The notes under the pieces are model-generated. The model was not told where the DNA came from and made no database searches. It worked only from the letters and a program-made list of their open reading frames with translations. The position numbers and the translations under genes are program-made. From Prevotella sp. (GTDB lineage Bacteria; Bacteroidota; Bacteroidia; Bacteroidales; Bacteroidaceae), in assembly GCA_021204605.1 (NCBI GenBank), contig JAJPZD010000077.1, forward strand, positions 1 through 7,838: DNA of 7,838 nucleotides, written 5' to 3'. The stretch's first letter is position 1, and every line of letters starts with the position of its first letter. Positions 5,850 through 7,838 of the stretch are shown here, piece by piece.

Positions 5850-6104
5850 ATGAAAAAAGGTATTCATCCGGAAAACTATCGCCCCGTGGTATTCAAGGAT
5901 ATGTCCAACGGCGATATGTTCCTTACTAAATCTACTTGCAAGTCTAATGAGACTGTAGAGTTTGAAGGTGAGACTTATCCTTTGGTGAAAGTCGAAATAT
6001 CCAATACATCACACCCGTTCTACACAGGCAAGAGCAAACTCGTTGACTCCGCAGGACGTGTGGACAGATTCATGAGCCGATACGGTAAGTCAACACGTAA
6101 GTAA
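5850..6104 (+). CDS. rpmE2: 50S ribosomal protein L31 type B (zinc-free form)
   Basis: 84 residues. MKKGIHPENYRPVVFKD is the classic L31 type B opening, and SHPFYTGKSKLVDSAGRVDRF (54-74) is the conserved C-terminal block. L31 bridges the 50S central protuberance and the 30S head. The four zinc-ligand cysteines of zinc-binding L31 are missing; only C30 is present, so this is the C-minus paralogue. In many bacteria this form is induced when zinc is scarce, under Zur, but Bacteroidales often carry only this type, and I see no clear Zur-box palindrome. The ATG at 5850 has an A-rich leader with no Shine-Dalgarno. It appears to be a single-gene transcript: a strong promoter is upstream and a strong terminator begins 22 bp after the stop. 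Confidence 0.97.
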   Translation: MKKGIHPENYRPVVFKDMSNGDMFLTKSTCKSNETVEFEGETYPLVKVEISNTSHPFYTGKSKLVDSAGRVDRFMSRYGKSTRK

Positions 6105-6126
6105 TACTCATTATTCAATACTTGCC

Positions 6127-6171
6127 AAAACGCATATAGATGTTATGGAAAATACATCTATATGCGTTTTT
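6127..6171 (+). terminator. Intrinsic terminator after rpmE2
   Basis: A perfect 17-bp stem, arms 6127-6143 and 6154-6170, around a 10-nt loop (6144-6153). The distal arm ends in TTTTT (6167-6171), followed by a T-rich CTTGTTTTC. It starts 22 bp after the L31 stop. The symporter ATG lies only 17 nt beyond the stem, and an in-frame upstream ATG (6140) falls within the hairpin. Confidence 0.85.
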
Positions 6172-6187
6172 CTTGTTTTCAGGATAT

Positions 6188-7630
6188 ATGCTCATAATTC
6201 TCACCGTTGTCGCCTATTTTTGCCTGATATTCATTATAAGCAGAGGCACCACACGGCACACCGATAACGATACTTTCTACCGTGCCGGTAGAAAATCCCC
6301 GTGGTTTATAGTGGCTTTCGGCATGATAGGCGCATCTATTTCCGGTGTTACCTTCGTCTCTGTACCGGGCATGGTGATACACTCCGACATGACTTATTTA
6401 CAGGCCTGCTTCGGCTTTATCATCGGCTACTTGGCAGTGGCTTTCATCCTTCTGCCCATATATTACCGCCTCAACCTCACTACTATTTACACCTATCTGC
6501 TAAAACGACTCGGAAAGCGGTCGTACAAGACCGGCGCCTCTTTCTTCCTCCTCTCTGACCTCACCGGCTCGGCCGTGAAATTCTATGTCGTCTGCATCAT
6601 CCTTCAGAAATTCGTCCTTGATAACTACGGCATACCTTTCTTCGTTACCGTTCCTTCGCTTATCTTCCTGATATGGCTTTACACTCACAAGGGAGGGGTA
6701 AAGACTTTGGTTTGGACTGATTCTTTCCAGACATTTTGCATGCTTGGAGCATTGATTCTTATTATAATAAAGGTGATAGGACAACTTGACATGAACGTCA
6801 TGGAAGCCGCCAAAGCAGTAGCAACTGACTCTCACAGCAAGGTTTTCGTGTTCGACAACTGGTTATCCACACAGAATTTCTGGAAACAGTTTCTCAGTGG
6901 CACGTTCATCGTTATAGTGATGACAGGCCTGAACCAGAATATGATGCAGAAAAACCTTACCTGCAAGTCTCTGCGGGAGGCACAGAAAGATATGTGCACC
7001 TACGGCCTGTCCTTCGTTCCCGTCAACCTGCTGTTCCTCTCGCTCGGTGTCCTCCTCTTGATGCTGGCACAGAAAAACGGAATGACACTGCCCAACAATG
7101 CCGACGAACTGTTGCCCATGTTCACCGCAACTGGCAACTTAGGCAACATGACGCTCGTGCTGTTTATCATCGGTATAGTGGCTGCCTCATTCACTACTGC
7201 CGACTCCTCGCTCACAGCCCTCACCACATCATTTTGCATAGACATCATGCAACGCCCTGACGACAAACGGCTGCGCCGCCGTGTGCATATCTGCATGGCA
7301 TTGGCTCTCGTCTCTTTCATCATCTTATTCCGCATAGCAAACTCCACCAGCATAATAGATGCCGTGTATATACTTTGCTCCTACACCTACGGCCCCTTGC
7401 TCGGTATCTTCGCATTCTGCCTACTGACAAAAAGAACCGCCAACGACCACGCTGTGCCTTATATCGCTTTCGCCTCTCCCATCCTCTGCCTCGCAATAGA
7501 TTACCTCTCATCACACCTCATCGGATATAAATTCGGCTACGAACTACTCATGCTCAACGGACTGATCTCTTTCTGCGGCATCTGGTTGAACAGCAGGAAA
7601 GTGATTTGCAAAAAACAAGCCGGAACGTGA
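6188..7630 (+). CDS. Sodium:solute symporter (SSS family) of unknown substrate
   Basis: 480 residues from ATG 6188, with about 13 hydrophobic segments, typical of SSS transporters that couple Na+ entry to uptake of sugars, amino acids or organic acids across the inner membrane. Family marks are the early YRAGRKSPWFIVAFGMIGAS, the first-helix GASISGVTF (48-56), YKTGASFFLLSDL (113-125), VWTDSFQ (175-181), and AASFTTADSSLTALTTSF (332-349), the region that supplies Ser/Thr ligands of the Na2 site in vSGLT. I chose 6188 because MLIILTVVAYF starts the first membrane helix and AGGA lies 5 nt upstream. A longer reading from ATG 6140 would start inside the terminator hairpin and add 16 unlikely residues. 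No promoter is obvious between the terminator and the gene. Substrate cannot be told from sequence alone. Confidence 0.93.
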   Translation: MLIILTVVAYFCLIFIISRGTTRHTDNDTFYRAGRKSPWFIVAFGMIGASISGVTFVSVPGMVIHSDMTYLQACFGFIIGYLAVAFILLPIYYRLNLTTIYTYLLKRLGKRSYKTGASFFLLSDLTGSAVKFYVVCIILQKFVLDNYGIPFFVTVPSLIFLIWLYTHKGGVKTLVWTDSFQTFCMLGALILIIIKVIGQLDMNVMEAAKAVATDSHSKVFVFDNWLSTQNFWKQFLSGTFIVIVMTGLNQNMMQKNLTCKSLREAQKDMCTYGLSFVPVNLLFLSLGVLLLMLAQKNGMTLPNNADELLPMFTATGNLGNMTLVLFIIGIVAASFTTADSSLTALTTSFCIDIMQRPDDKRLRRRVHICMALALVSFIILFRIANSTSIIDAVYILCSYTYGPLLGIFAFCLLTKRTANDHAVPYIAFASPILCLAIDYLSSHLIGYKFGYELLMLNGLISFCGIWLNSRKVICKKQAGT

Positions 7631-7654
7631 ACTTCCGCTTTCACGTTCCGGCTT
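7609..7654. terminator. Probable bidirectional terminator between converging genes
   Basis: A perfect 15-bp stem, arms 7617-7631 and 7640-7654, with an 8-nt loop. The symporter's TGA (7628-7630) lies within the left arm. On the plus strand only a short T run follows; on the minus strand the stem is followed by G and six T (complement of 7610-7615), a better tail. It therefore likely serves the minus-strand gene ending at 7679 strongly and the symporter more weakly. Confidence 0.8.
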
Positions 7655-7678
7655 TCATGTCAGAAATTTTATTAAATA

Positions 7679-7838
7679 TTATTTCTTATCGTCTTCATCT
7701 TCCTCACTGAAATAATCCTTCTCGGCGTCCTTCAAACCTCTAACAATACCTTGCCTGCTCTCCGGAGAAGAGTCCGTAGGTGCAACACAGTACATGACAT
7801 CACGTACCTTGCGGTTGTATTTCATACGACTGCTTCTC
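7679..7838 (-). CDS. Unidentified protein, C-terminal 52 residues only
   Basis: An open frame enters from the right edge and stops with TAA at 7679-7681. The visible part contains MKYNRKVRDVMYCVAP, then GIVRGLKDAEKDYFSEED and the acidic-lysine tail EEDEDDKK. There is no membrane segment in the visible portion. An internal ATG 48 codons before the stop could in principle be the start of a very small protein, but the frame is still open at the window edge, so it is more likely the end of a longer one. Base composition is similar to its neighbours and a good minus-strand terminator lies 25 bp after the stop, so it is very probably a real gene. I do not recognise the family. Confidence 0.7.
   Translation of the reverse strand, partial: RSSRMKYNRKVRDVMYCVAPTDSSPESRQGIVRGLKDAEKDYFSEEDEDDKK

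Noticed and set aside
6140..6187. Longer symporter start at ATG 6140.
   Set aside because: That start lies inside the terminator hairpin, has no ribosome binding site, and adds residues before the natural first membrane helix; ATG 6188 has AGGA upstream and fits the family.
1..7838. Mobile element, phage, toxin-antitoxin, defence or CRISPR content.
   Set aside because: No transposase, integrase, direct-repeat array or defence-like domain is present; gene content and order are consistent with a core housekeeping region.

Overview
The window looks like an ordinary chromosomal housekeeping segment from a member of the Bacteroidales, most likely Prevotella or a close relative. The reasons are the Bacteroidetes-type promoters (a TAnnTTTG -7 box, best seen as TTTG-N20-TAACTTTG before the L31 gene), mostly absent Shine-Dalgarno sequences, AT-rich intergenic DNA, and protein sequences that read like Bacteroidales versions of FolD, Ffh, PurN, Pth and L25. 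This genus-level call rests on recognition, not on a search.

Left block (1-2861, all on the minus strand, read right to left): ffh (SRP GTPase), folD (one-carbon folate enzyme), a 59-residue single-TPR protein, a two-cluster [4Fe-4S] ferredoxin, and the first 17 codons of a 2-oxoacid:ferredoxin oxidoreductase alpha subunit (vorB-like) that runs off the left edge. Ferredoxin and oxidoreductase clearly form one unit. An exact TATATTTG box at 3020-3027 predicts an ffh leader of about 150 nt.

Gap (2862-3317): 456 bp of AT-rich DNA without a credible gene. It holds the predicted ffh promoter and a 98-bp nested palindrome built from four copies of a TGTGCA-like motif. This is the least explained DNA in the window.

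Middle block (3318-5609, minus strand): rplY (ribosomal protein L25/CTC type), pth (peptidyl-tRNA hydrolase), an Hsp15-like S4-domain RNA-binding protein whose start overlaps the pth stop by ATGA, and purN (GAR transformylase). The first three fit a theme of 50S function and rescue of stalled ribosomes. PurN consumes the 10-formyl-THF that FolD makes.

Right block (5610-7838): a divergent promoter region faces rplY on one side and the zinc-free ribosomal protein L31 (type B, rpmE2) on the other, with the same TAACTTTGC core on both strands. L31 ends in a strong intrinsic terminator that sits only 17 nt before the start of a sodium:solute symporter (SSS family, 480 residues). The symporter stop codon lies inside a second 15-bp hairpin, which looks like a bidirectional terminator shared with a converging minus-strand gene. 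That last gene is cut by the right edge, and I could not identify it.

I did not find a defence system, mobile element, CRISPR array, tRNA or rRNA, nor anything I would call a new biological system. The findings are mostly regulatory puzzles plus one small, poorly understood protein.
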